From positions 44,378,005-44,442,004 of the forward strand of contig NC_042963.1 of assembly GCF_901001165.1 (NCBI RefSeq): 64,000 nt of DNA. Direction: 5' to 3'. The DNA is from Salmo trutta (taxonomy: Eukaryota > Chordata > Actinopteri > Salmoniformes > Salmonidae). A program made the translations under genes and the position numbers. This document shows positions 24,292-35,233 of this stretch, in pieces. The stretch's first letter is position 1, and the number at the start of each line of letters is the position of its first letter. The notes beneath the pieces were generated by a model. That model saw nothing but the letters and a program-made list of their open reading frames with translations, did no database searches and was not told where the DNA came from.

Positions 24292-24600
24292 TAATGCAAT
24301 ACAAAAAATAAACTGAAGGACAAAACAACAAACCGTGACGCAGGAGGAACAAACATTACTCACAAAATATAATCACCCACAAAAAACAAGTGGGACAAAC
24401 ATCAACTTAAATATGACCTCCAATTAGAGACAACGACAACCGGCGGCCTCTAATTGGAGGTCATGCCAAACAAAAACCAACCTAGAAATACAAAACTAGA
24501 AACTGAACTTAGAAATACAAAAAACAGACAAACACCCCCTGTCATGCCCTGACCTACTCTACCATAAAAAATAACAAGTTACTATTGTCAGGACGTGACA
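24292..24600 (-). mobile_element. 5' part of a split solo LTR, minus strand
   Basis: Read on minus it begins TGTCACGTCCTGAC at 24600 and runs to TTTATTTTTTGTATTGCATT, where it meets TTAA and CAGGTTAA-type sequence. It is complementary in content to 22033-22106. ATCAA (24601-24605) follows on the plus strand. Its hairpin at 24413-24464 has perfect 17-bp arms. Confidence 0.88.
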
Positions 24601-26036
24601 ATCAAACAGGAAAAGGGTCAAAACAGGACTAAAATCGAGTCGTTCTACATCGTCTCTGATGCTCTTCGGATGTGGCAGGGCTTGCAAACTTTCACAGACT
24701 ACAAAGGGAAGCACAGCTGAGAGTTGCCCAGTGACACAAATCTACCAGATGAACTAAATAACTTCTGTGCTTGCTTCGAGGCAAGTAACACTGAAACACG
24801 CATGAGAGCATCAGCTGTTCCGGATCACGCTCTCCACAGCCGATGTGAGTAAGACCTTCCTGACGGGCCGCCCCCAGGTGGTGACGGTAGGCAACAACAC
24901 ATTTTCCATGCTGATCCTCAACACTGGAGCTCCACAGGGGTGCGTGCTCAGTCCCCACCTGTTCTCCCTGTTCACTCGTGACTGCACGGCCAGGCATGAC
25001 TCCAACACCATCACTAAGTTTGCTGATGGCACAACAGTGGTAGGCCTGATCACCGACAATGATGAGACAGCCTATAGGGAGGAGGTCAGAGACCTGACAG
25101 TGTGGTGGAAGGACAACAACCTCTCCCTCAACGTGATCGAGACAAAGGAGCTGATCGTAGACTACAGGAAAAGGAAGACTGAGCACACCCCCATTCTCAT
25201 CGATGGGGCTGTAGTGGAGCAGGTTGAGAGCTTCAAGTTCCTTGGCATCCACATCCCCAACAAACTATCATGGTCCAAGCACACCAAGACAGTCGTGAAG
25301 AGGGCACGACAAAACCTATTCAACCTCAGGAGACTGAAAAGATTTGGCATGGGTCCTCATATCCTCAAAAGGTTCTACAGCTGCACCATTGAGCACATCC
25401 TGATGGGTTGCATCACTGCCTGGTATGGCAACTGCTCGGCCTCTGACCGCAAGGCACTACAGAGGGCAGTGCGTACGGCCCAGTACATCACCGGGGCCAA
25501 GCTGCCTGCCATCCAGGACCTCTATACAAGGCGGTGTCAGAGGAAGGTCCTAAAATTGTCAAAGACTCCAGCCACCCTAGTCATAGACTGTTCTCTTTGC
25601 TACCGCACGGCAAGAGGTACCGGAGTGCCAAGACTAGGTCCAAGAGGCTTCTAAACAGTTTCTACCCCCAAGCCATAAGACTCCTGAACAGCTAATCAAA
25701 TGGCTACCCAGACTATTTGCATTGCCCCCTCCCCATGCTGCTACTCTCTGTTATTATCTATGCATAATCACTTTAATAACTCTATCTACATGTACATAAT
25801 TACCTCAACACTGGTGTCCCCCACACATTGACACATTGACTCTGTACCGGTACCCCCTGTATATAGCCCCACTATAGTTATTTACTGCTGCTCTTAGTTA
25901 TTTGTTATTCTTATCTCTTACTTTTTTAGGGATTTTCTTAAAACTGCATTGTTGTTAAGGGCTTGTAAGGTTTCACTGTAAGGTCTACACCTGTTGTATT
26001 CGGCGCATGTAACAAATAACATTTGATTTGATTTAA
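24601..26036 (+). mobile_element. Rex1 LINE, 3' half with tail
   Basis: Resumes at ATCAAACAGGAAAAGGGTCA, exactly where the 22107-23436 half stops. It keeps the RT core but has an internal deletion near 24857 that joins ADVSKT-type sequence to FLTGRPQVV. It ends with the Rex1 3' UTR and tail (ACATTTGATTTGATTTAAT at about 26020-26036). Confidence 0.9.
24845..25654 (+). pseudogene. Rex1 reverse transcriptase, C-terminal part
   Basis: A long open frame with GAPQGCVLSPHLFSLF and a catalytic region reading KFADGTTVVGL. The usual FADDT has become FADGT, which replaces the second catalytic Asp with Gly. After it come NNLSLNVIETKE, VESFKFLGIHI and ITAWYGNCS. Earlier RT blocks are lost in the deletion at its start. 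The ADGT change alone should abolish polymerase activity. Confidence 0.85.
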
Positions 26037-26886
26037 TTGTGCTCACTGTTACCCCTAGTGGACAGTTTTAAATACATTTCCCGACGTCCTCAAGACATGG
26101 ACAGACGTCCAATTTCGAAGTCAATCTTGAATGAACTGGCTGTATAAACAATGATAAGTAGCAGTAACCAGCCCTGAGTGCCTGATCACGCCACTGTGAA
26201 CCAGTGGGGGTTGTTCTGGCCTGATAAGCCTAAGTCTCCTGCAGCTTGGGAGCACAGTCAGCACATTGATGGTTGTTGTAAGCAGCTGAACACGGTTCGT
26301 CTGAATGCGCCTCTCAGGTAGTGCCAACAGGCATTACTCATGTGATTGGTGATAACTCCACCTTGGCTGATGGCTGAGTGTCTTTGTAGTACCTGGTTGG
26401 GTAAATACTGTGCTCTGGCAGCTCTGGCCACCATGATCACAGTCTGAGGCTTCAGCCCGGCTGTGACAAGGTTAAATCAAAAACAATTTCCAAAGTAATA
26501 AGTATTACAATTTAAAGGACCTTTCCAAAAAAAGAACTTTGGGATACTTCCTATTTGTAAGGGGAAATTTCACTTTCCCTGGAGGAATTGTCATCACTTT
26601 TCAAAGAAGATCTTTCTGTAATTCTAGAGCCAGTGGGAGGTTTTCAGTGAAATTCCGAGTTGAGACAGATAGCATGCTTAGTGATTCAGCTGCGTTGTCT
26701 GTGTTTTTGTAGTGACGCTACATTTCAACACTGCTATGAGTATCTTCTCCTAATCCAGCAGGTTCCCAACTTAGAAACCAATAGGGCAATTAAATTCTCT
26801 CTTTATCTTAAGAATTGCAGTAAGCTTCTATGGAAATCCCACAGGCTCACTTTGAAAATGTCTGGTATGGTTTAATCCTCTTTGCA
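26037..26886. other. No gene recognised
   Basis: No coding or repeat signature apart from a short GTCCAATTTCGAAGTC phrase near 26106 resembling 19276-19316. Minus-strand ORFs of 60-68 codons have no recognised motif. Confidence 0.45.
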
Positions 26887-26897
26887 GTGTGTGTGTT

Positions 26898-26994
<97 letters not shown>

Positions 26995-27117
26995 TGTGTG
27001 TGTTGGACAGACGACTGTTGTACAAGTACGGTCACACACATACACACACACACATGCAAACGCACACACGCACGTAACGCACACACACATGCACTCACAT
27101 ACACACACACACACATC
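26887..27117. repeat. Convergent (GT)n / (CA)n microsatellites
   Basis: A ~115-bp GT tract (26887-27003) is followed after 29 bp by an imperfect CA tract (27033-27115). Together they form a long potential hairpin. All ORFs across it are low-complexity artefacts. Confidence 0.95.
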
Positions 27118-27919
27118 CCGAAATGAATAAATACTTTTGAAGTTGACACTGAACATCCTTATACTTTGATGAAGTTTGCTGGAAGACTTGTAGAAAGGTT
27201 GGATGAAAGGAGGTGCAGTTCACGGACTCATGTTAATTAATCAACCTCATCGTATTTCCCTTTTTTTATTACTGAAGAGACAGACATTGAATGTGGGATT
27301 GATCCCTCTCTCTGGCAATGGGCCACCCTGGCAGGAGATGCTGAGCAGTAAGTCAACGTCTGCCTGGCTCCACCTTTCCCTCTCTGGGATGGCATAGCGC
27401 TCCTTTAGTGGAGAGAAGAAGAGACAGTGTGCTTTTTTCATTGTGTCATCACCACCACTTCTATCTTCAACAACACCTTTAGTATCCTCACTAGTGTAGT
27501 CCTCGATAAACTGTGGGAATTGGAAAAGAGCTGTTGGACATATTCTTCACTTAAACTCCATGACCAGGATGTATCCATTTGTATGCATTAGGAGGACTGC
27601 TTTTTAATGAACGTTAATGCTTCATGCTGGGAGAGCTCAGTTTATATGGACTCATAGTCATAAAATACTTACAGGCTAGAGTACCACACATAACAGGAAT
27701 ACAAAGAAGCCTCAATATCTATTAGAAAACAGAGTACAGACAAAGAGCTTAGCAAACGAGAGGGGAACATATAGTATATGTTGTCAAGATTAAAATGATC
27801 TGTCTTCTTTTCCATCAATGATTAAAGATCTTATCACGACATTACAGGCACTTTGTCTCAATGATGAGAGGCCATGACCTTGTGAAGTAAATTAACATGA
27901 TAGGCTACTGAGGACTAGG
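27118..27919. other. No gene recognised
   Basis: Intergenic sequence with only short, overlapping ORFs. No repeat family identified. Confidence 0.45.
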
Positions 27920-27921
27920 TA

Positions 27922-28694
27922 CACTGTATATACAAAGTATGTGAACTCCCCGTCAAATAAGTGGATTCGGCTATTTCAGCCACACCCGATGCTGACAGGT
28001 GTTTAAAATCGAGCGCACCGCCATGCAATCTCCATAGACAAACATTGTCAGTAGAATGGCCTTACTGAAGAGCTCAGTGACTTTCAACGTGGCACCGTCA
28101 TAGGATGCCACCTTTCCTACAAGTCAGTTCGTCAAATTTTTGCCCTGCTAGAGCTGCCCAGGTCAACTGTAAGTGCTGTTATTGTGAAGTGGAAACGTCT
28201 AGGAGCAACAACGACTCAGCTGCGAAGTCGTAGACCACACAAGCTCACAGAACGGGAATGCCAAGTGCTGAAACGCGTAGCTGAAGTGGTTGCAACACTT
28301 ACTACCAAGTTCCAAACTGTCTCTGGAAGCAACGTCAGCACAATAACTGTTTGTTGGGAGATACATGAAATGAGGGGTTTCCATGGCCGAGCAGCCGCAC
28401 CCAAGCCTAAGATCACCATGCGCAATGCCAAGCATCGGCTGGAGTGGTGTAAAGCTCGCCGCCATTGGACTCAAGCTTGTGCAAAGCTGTCATCAAGGCA
28501 AAGGGTGGCTATTTGAAGAATCTCAAATATAAATATATTTTGATTTGTTTAACACTTTTTTGGTTACTACATGATTTCATATGTGTTATTTCATAGTTTT
28601 GCTGTCTTCAGTATTATTCTACAATGTAGAAAATAGTAAAAATAAAGAAAAACCCTGGACTCAGTAGGTGTTCTAAAACCCTTGACCGGTACCG
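27922..28694 (+). mobile_element. Chimeric Tc1 element with ends from two families
   Basis: The left part (27922 to about 28472) begins CACTGTATATACAAAGTATG and encodes a Tc1 N-terminus. The right part (about 28473-28694) matches the 3' end of a different Tc1 family, present in full at 39725-41192 (compare GTCATCAAGGCAAAGGGTGG and GTTTAACACTTTTTTGGTTA). TA lies at both outer ends (27920-27921 and 28695-28696). The two terminal repeats are therefore not each other's complement. Confidence 0.82.
28184..28475 (+). pseudogene. Tc1 transposase N-terminal fragment
   Basis: The plus-strand frame reads VKWKRLGATTTQLRSRRPHK, then a degenerate second helix-turn-helix, and RAAAPKPKITMRNAKHRLEW near the start of the catalytic domain. 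The first catalytic Asp is not reached, because the sequence switches to the 3' end of another family. Confidence 0.8.
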
Positions 28695-28696
28695 TA

Positions 28697-29640
28697 CGTG
28701 TCAGCAACCACAGCTAATCAAGTCACTGAAACCCTTAACAATGAGTTGTGGTCAGTTTTGGAATGGGTGGCCACTAATAAACGGGTCCTGAACATCTCTA
28801 AAAACATAGAGCATTGCCTTTGGCACACATAATTCCCTAAGCTCTAGACCTCACCTGAATCTGGTTATGGTGTGGCTGTTGAACAAGATCAAGAGACTAA
28901 ATTACTTGTTGCCTTAGATCGTAAACTGTCATGGTCAAAACATATAGATGCAATGGTTGTAAAGATCAGGAGAGGTCTGTCCATAATAAAGAGATGCTCT
29001 GCTTTTTTGACACCACACTCCACAAAGCAAGTCCTGCAGGCTGTAGTTTTGTCCTGTCTTCATTACTGTCCAGTCATGTGGTCAAGTGCTGCAAGCAAGA
29101 CCTAGTTAAGCTGCAGCTGTCCCAGAACAGATTGGCACGTCTTGCTCTTCCTTGTAATCAGAGGGCTGATATAAATACTATGCATGCCAGTCTCTCTTGA
29201 CTAAGAGTTGTGGAGAGAGACTGCACCACTTCTTCTTTTAATGAGAAACATTCATGTGTTTAAAATTCCAAGTTGCTTGCGTAATCAACTTACACACAGC
29301 TCTGACACACACTTACCCCACCAGACATGCCACCAGGGGTCTTTTCACAGTCCCCAAATCCAGAACAAATTCAAGAAAGTGTACAGTATTACATAGAGCC
29401 ATTATTGCATGGAACTCCCTTCCATGTCATATTGCTCAAATGAACAGCAAGCCTGGTTTCAAAAAACAGATAAAGCAACACCTCACTGCACAACGCCTCT
29501 CCCCTATTTGACCTAGATATTTTATGTGTATTGATATGTAGGCTATGTGTGCAGTTTTTACATTCATGTAGTTCTACCCTTAAGCTGTTCTTGGCTATTA
29601 ATGTTCTGTATTATGTCATGTTTCATGTTTTGAGTGGATC
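28697..29640 (+). mobile_element. LINE fragment: RT C-terminus and 3' UTR
   Basis: Starts directly after the chimeric Tc1. Translations in 28872-29511 show LDRKLSWSKHIDAMVVKI, RGLSIIKRCSAFLTPHSTKQ, the shifted LVKLQLSQNRLARLAL, then YPTRHATRGLFTVPKSRTNS and AIIAWNSLPCHIAQ. This is the post-YADD/thumb and C-terminal region of a non-LTR retrotransposon, different from the Rex1 copies. Several stops and shifts make it dead. The clade is not resolved. Confidence 0.75.
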
Positions 29641-29756
29641 ACAGGAAGAGAAGCTTTCACATCAAACATTGAATACTGAAGTGAGGCCGTGATACCTTGT
29701 TGCTCATTTCAGCTCCATTCCCACTGCCTGAGACTAAGAGAGAGAGTATAGAGACA

Positions 29757-31590
29757 CACAGAGCCAGCTGGGTGAACAGTTACCGAACAGAGCCAGCTGG
29801 GTGAACAGTTACCTAACAGAGCCAGCTGGGTGAACAGTTACCTAACAGAGCCAGCTGGGTGAACAGTTACCTAACAGAGCCAGCTGGGTGAACAGTTACC
29901 TAACAGAGTCAGCTGGGTGAACAGTTACCTAACAGAGCCAGCTGGGTGAACAGTTACCTAACAGAGCCAGCTGGGTGAACAGTTACCTAACAGAGTCAGC
30001 TGGGTGAACAGTTACCTAACAGAGCCAGCTGGGTGAACAGTTACCTAACAGAGTCAGCTGGGTGAACAGTTACCTAACAGAGCCAGCTGGGTGAACAGTT
30101 ACCTAACAGAGCCAGCTGGGTGAACAGTTACCTAACAGAGCCAGCTGGGTGAACAGTTACCTAACAGAGCCAGCTGGGTGAACAGTTACCTCACAGAGCC
30201 AGCTGGGTGAACAGTTACCTAACAGAGCCAGCTGGGTGAACAGTTACCTAACAGAGCCAGCTGGGTGAACAGTTACCTAACAGAGTCAGCTGGGTGAACA
30301 GTTACCTAACAGAGTCAGCTGGGTGAACAGTTACCTCACAGAGCCAGCTGGGTGAACAGTTACCTAACAGAGCCAGCTGGGTGAACAGTTACCTAACAGA
30401 GCCAGCTGGGTGAACAGTTACCTAACAGAGTCAGCTGGGTGAACAGTTACCTAACAGAGTCAGCTGGGTGAACAGTTACCTAACAGAGTCAGCTGGGTGA
30501 ACAGTTACCGAACAGAGCCAGCTGGGTGAACAGTTACCTAACAGAGCCAGCTGGGTGAACAGTTACCAAACAGAGTCAGCTGGGTGAACAGTTACCTAAC
30601 AGAGCCAGCTGGGTGAACAGTTACCTAACAGAGCCAGCTGGGTGAACAGTTACCTAACAGAGCCAGCTGGGTGAACAGTTACCTAACAGAGCCAGCTGGG
30701 TGAACAGTTACCTAACAGAGTCAGCTGGGTGAACAGTTACCTAACAGAGCCAGCTGGGTGAACAGTTACCTAACAGAGCCAGCTGGGTGAACAGTTACCT
30801 AACAGAGCCAGCTGGGTGAACAGTTACCTAACAGAGCCAGCTGGGTGAACAGTTACCTAACAGAGCCAGCTGGGTGAACAGTTACCTAACAGAGTCAGCT
30901 GGGTGAACAGTTACCTAACAGAGTCAGCTGGGTGAACAGTTACCTAACAGAGTCAGCTGGGTGAACAGTTACCTAACAGAGCCAGCTGGGTGAACAGTTA
31001 CCTAACAGAGCCAGCTGGGTGAACAGTTACCTAACAGAGCCAGCTGGGTGAACAATTACCAAACAGAGTCAGCTGGGTGAACAGTTACCTAACAGAGCCA
31101 GCTGGGTGAACAATTACCAAACAGAGTCAGCTGGGTGAACAGTTACCTAACAGAGCCAGCTGGGTGAACAGTTACCTAACAGAGTCAGCTGGGTGAACAG
31201 TTACCTAACAGAGCCAGCTGGGTGAACAGTTACCTAACAGAGCCAGCTGGGTGAACAGTTACCTAACAGAGTCAGCTGGGTGAACAGTTACCTAACAGAG
31301 CCAGCTGGGTGAACAGTTACCTAACAGAGCCAGCTGGGTGAACAGTTACCTAACAGAGCCAGCTGGGTGAACAGTTACCTAACAGAGCCAGCTGGGTGAA
31401 CAGTTACCTAACAGAGCCAGCTGGGTGAACAGTTACCTAACAGAGCCAGCTGGGTGAACAGTTACCTCACAGAGCCAGCTGGGTGAACAGTTACCTAACA
31501 GAGCCAGCTGGGTGAACAGTTACCTAACAGAGCCAGCTGGGTGAACAGTTACCTAACAGAGCCAGCTGGGTGAACAGTTACCTCACAGAG
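29757..31590. repeat. 29-bp minisatellite, 63 units, no indels
   Basis: The unit is GAGCCAGCTGGGTGAACAG plus TTACCTAACA. The first GAGCC is at 29761 and the last at 31559, exactly 62 x 29 bases apart, so no unit has gained or lost a base. I count 63 units. About 17 carry GAGTCAG instead of GAGCCAG. A few carry CTCAC, CCGAAC, CCAAAC or AACAATTACC variants. The period is not a multiple of three and no ORF spans it. Confidence 0.97.
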
Positions 31591-32388
31591 GGGCTACAGG
31601 CCGGGAATCAATAACATCAATACAGCCTTTGAACCTGCTCACAGTTCCCTTAGCGATGGAAGCTACTTTGGAAAAGCAATTTGAGTGAAGCATAAGCCTA
31701 TTGCAGCGATACAAATTATAGAGTGGTTGCATCTAATAGTTTTTTTTAATGACCTAATTAAATTGGTATGGTATAGGTTACAGGAAACAGCCACATAATT
31801 TTTTCTTTCCTGTGCAGCCCTCTGACATTAGTTTTAATCTTGGAGCCACTGGGCGTGTCGCGCCAAGCCTCCAACATCTTTTATTACAGGATGTATTAAA
31901 TACACCATTTTGATTTATAATCCTTGTGATGAATCCGCCATAGTTCGCTGCTCTAATTATTGCCACTTCACCATCTTGAACATTGCCAAGGTCGATTGGG
32001 TATAATAATTCCAATCAGTAATTAATGTATTTCTCCATGCTTTCTAATCCATCTGCCCCCCCTAAACCCCATCCTTCCGAACCTCCCATTCCTAAAGCAC
32101 CCACTACTTGAATGGGGAGAATCCCAATTGAAGTGATTAAATTTAAGATCAGAAAAACATTACTGGCTTCCTTTGTGTGAGTGAGAGTACGCCATAAGGA
32201 ATAGGGATGGAGGATACACAGTCCAGAACGTCTACTGTTATCTGCTAGTCTACCACGCTCTTTGGCACCTAATACAACTGAGAAACTGTCCATTAGGACT
32301 CTAATTAATAAGAGAAGTGATAAGCAAAGTTGCAGCAGGCACAGTCTGCAAGAAAATGTCTAACAGCTCTCCTGCCCAAGCCAACCCT
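31591..32388. other. Non-coding; possible conserved element candidate
   Basis: No gene. The stretch 31780-32040 is non-repetitive, AT-rich and contains several TAATTA/TTAATTA-type words (near 31955, 32010, 32020). A 78-codon minus-strand ORF (31778-32014) has no recognised domain. It could be regulatory, but nothing in the sequence proves this. Confidence 0.3.
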
Positions 32389-32690
32389 CTGTTTCAAATC
32401 AAATCACATTTAATTTGTCACATGCGCAGAATAAATGCTTACTTACAAGCCCTTAACCAACAATGCAGAAGTTTTTTGAAAGTAAAAAACAATTTGCAAA
32501 AAAATACTACTAATAAAATAAACTAAAGTAAGTAAAAAATGTACACAATAAAATATTAATAATGAAGCTATATACAGGGGTTACCAGTACAGAGTCAATG
32601 TGCGGGGGTACAGGTTAGTCAAGGTAACTGAGGTAATATGTACATATACTGTAGGTAGGGGTAAAGTGACTATGCATAGATGTTTCTATC
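32389..32690 (-). mobile_element. Rex1 3' UTR, 5'-truncated, minus strand
   Basis: Begins with CAAATCAAATCACATTTAAT, the reverse complement of the Rex1 (ATTTG)n tail. It continues with CTTACAAGCCCTTAACCAAC and TACAGAGTCAATGTGCGGGG, the reverse of the 3' UTR at 25800-26030. No coding sequence is included. Confidence 0.82.
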
Positions 32691-33790
32691 TGTAGGAACA
32701 ATCAACAACACAAGTCAGCACCACGTGAGCCTGCCAAACAAACAAACAAACAAACATCTACTTTGAGCATTGAAAGGGATCTTTATCTGTTGATGACCAG
32801 AAAAAAAATGAAAATGTAGAAAATATTGGTTTGCATATGGGTGAAATCCGAATGTAGGATTAAGTCTGTAGTTTTACACGATGTGGAGTAGCATGAGTAG
32901 ACAAAGCTATGACGAATCGAAAGAACCATCTTTGTACCTGAGTGCAATTAAAATAAAATAAATATTTTAGGCTTTTTTAGAACACTTTTACCTTCAAACA
33001 CTCGTGGCTGCTTTGACAAATAGTGATGAACTCTGTTAATTTTCCAGATATCACAGCAATATTCTCACTTTTAGCAGTGCTTTGAAATATTCTATGTTGA
33101 TCTTCAAAGTGCAGTAAATTACCATATAGCCACAGAGCGCTCTAAATGAATAGAAAATCAATTGTAACCTGACAGTTTTTTCGCAGTGAATCTCTGACAT
33201 TTGTTAACCTGTCACGTTTTCATCCTATTCATCGTAGTCAGGTGCTCCTCTGGCTTCAAAAAACGAATAATATCAGGCAACAGAAGAGCCAGTAAATTGG
33301 AAACTATAAAAGCTGAGGGCAATAAATTATTAATCTCACTTGGAACTTGTTGAAGATATTTTCATAGATTGTAAATTTTGTTCCTAAAAATGAATGCTTA
33401 TGAATTCAGAACTGAGCTGTCATAACAGTCATGCAAATATAGTGTTGAGAAAAAAGTGCTGATTTGCTGAATGGAATAAGTCTATATGTAATAAGTAATG
33501 AGGACAAAGAGGACTTAAAGAGAGGACTTAAAGAGATCCTAATGAAAAATGAGGATTAAAATAGATGCAAATGAAAAAATGAGGACTACAAGAGATCCTA
33601 ATGAAATCACAATCAAGTAGCCTAAAAGTAATGAGTATCACAGAGTTCCCTATGCTCTTTGGTGAAGCCTACAGTAGGGTTGTGTGGTCATAGAAGTCAT
33701 TCTATTTCCGTTTATATGGATGTAGTATCTACCCCATTACATACAGAAGCACAAAAAGACCTTCAGTAGCCATCCCCGATGAATGATCAG
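32691..33790. other. Non-coding with a small degenerate tandem repeat
   Basis: Intergenic DNA. 33490-33610 contains imperfect ~30-bp repeats built around AAATGAGGA...AGAGATCCTAATG. 32739-32756 is a short AAAC run. No gene found. Confidence 0.5.
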
Positions 33791-35233
33791 AAGCCATGGA
33801 TTACAGGCAACATCCGCACTTAGCTAAAGGATAGAGCTGCCACTTTCAAGGAGCGGGACTCTAACCCGGACGCTTATAAGAAATCCCGCTATGCCCTGCG
33901 ACAAACCATAAAAAAGGAAAGAGTCAATACAGGACTAAGATTGAATCCTACAACACCGGCTCCGATGCTTGTCAGATGTGGCAGGGCTGCAAACAATTAC
34001 GGACTACAAAGGGAAGCACAGCCGCGAGTTGCCCAGTTACACGAGCCTACCAGATGAGCTAAATTACATCTATGTGCGCTTCGAGGCAAGCAACACTGAA
34101 GCATGCCTGAGAGCACCAGCTGTTCCGGATGACTGTGTGATCACGCTCTCCGTAGCCAATGTGAGTAAAACTTTTAAACAGATCAACAATCACAAGGCCG
34201 CAGGGCCATATGAATTACCAGCACGTGTACTCCGAGCATTCGCTGACCACCTGGCAAGTGTCTTCACTGACATTTTCAACCTATCCCAGACAGAGTCTGT
34301 AATAGCTATGCCCAAACAGATCCACAGATGACACAATCTCTATTGCACTCCACACGGCCTTTCCCACCTGGACAAATGGAACACCTATGTGAGAATGCTA
34401 TTCATTGACTACAGCTCGGTGTTCAACACCATAGTGCCCTCAAAGCTCATCACTAAGCTAAGGACTCTTGGACTAAACACCTCCCTCTGCAACTGGATCC
34501 TGGACTTCCTGACGGGCCACCCCTAGGTGATAAGGGTAGGCAACAGGGCTGTGTGTTCAGCCCCCTCCTGTACCCCATGTTCACACATGACTGCGTGGCC
34601 AAGCTCGACTCCAACACCATCATTAAGTTTTCCGACGACACAATGGTGGTAGGCCTGATCACCGACAACGATGTGACAGCCTATAGAGAGGAGGTCAGAG
34701 ACCTGGCAGTGTGGTGCCAGGCCCACAACCTCTCCCTCAACGTGATCAAGACAAAGTAGATGATCGTGGACTGCTGGAAAAGGAGGGCTGAGCACACCCC
34801 CATTCTCATCGACAGGGCTGTAGTAGAGCAGGTTAAGAGCTTCAAGTTCCTTGGTGTCCACATCACCAACAAACTATCATGGTCCAAACACACCAAGCGA
34901 GTCGTGAGAGGGCATGACAACGTCTATTCCCCTCAGTAGACTGAAAAGATTAGCCATGGGCCCTCAGATTCTGAAAAAGTTTGACAGCTGCACCATCGAC
35001 AGCATCCTGACTGGTTGCATCACCACCTGTATGGCAACTGTTCAGCCTCTGACCACAAGGCGCTACAGAGGGTAGTGCGTACGGCCCAGTATGTCACTGC
35101 TAAGCTTCCTGCCATCCAGGACCTCTATACCAGGCGGTGTCAGAGGAAGGCCCTAAACATTACCAAAGACTCCAGCCACCCTAGTCATAGAGTGTTCTTT
35201 CTGCTACATCACAGCAAGCGGTACCGGTACTTT
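33791..35233 (+). mobile_element. Rex1 LINE fragment, both ends truncated
   Basis: Starts inside the linker (AGCCATGGATTACAGGCAAC) and stops inside the C-terminus at AGCGGTACCGGTAC. Internal deletions are visible near 34307 (loss of part of the RT between SQTESVI and the STDD region) and near 34537. There is no 3' UTR or tail, which distinguishes it from a normal 5'-truncated insertion. Confidence 0.85.
33969..35210 (+). pseudogene. Rex1 RT pseudogene
   Basis: Pieces in several frames: 33969-34331 (GLQTITDYKGKHSRELPS, CVITLSVANVSKTF, HKAAGPYELP), then a nucleotide-level match to the FIDYSSVFNTI block near 34405, then 34553-34759 with KFSDDTMVVGLITDND. The catalytic box is FSDDT instead of FADDT. 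A stop at 34757 interrupts TKE. Multiple frameshifts follow to about 35210. Confidence 0.82.

Noticed and set aside
24692..25252. 186-codon minus-strand ORF
   Set aside because: It is antisense to the Rex1 reverse transcriptase that carries GAPQGCVLSP and FADGT on the plus strand.
29757..31590. CRISPR-like array of 29-bp direct repeats
   Set aside because: Units are contiguous with no spacers, the repeat has no CRISPR-type palindrome, and the surroundings are vertebrate transposons. It is a minisatellite.
31778..32014. Possible small host gene on minus
   Set aside because: No domain, no splice context and no codon-bias evidence; kept only as a weak non-coding candidate.
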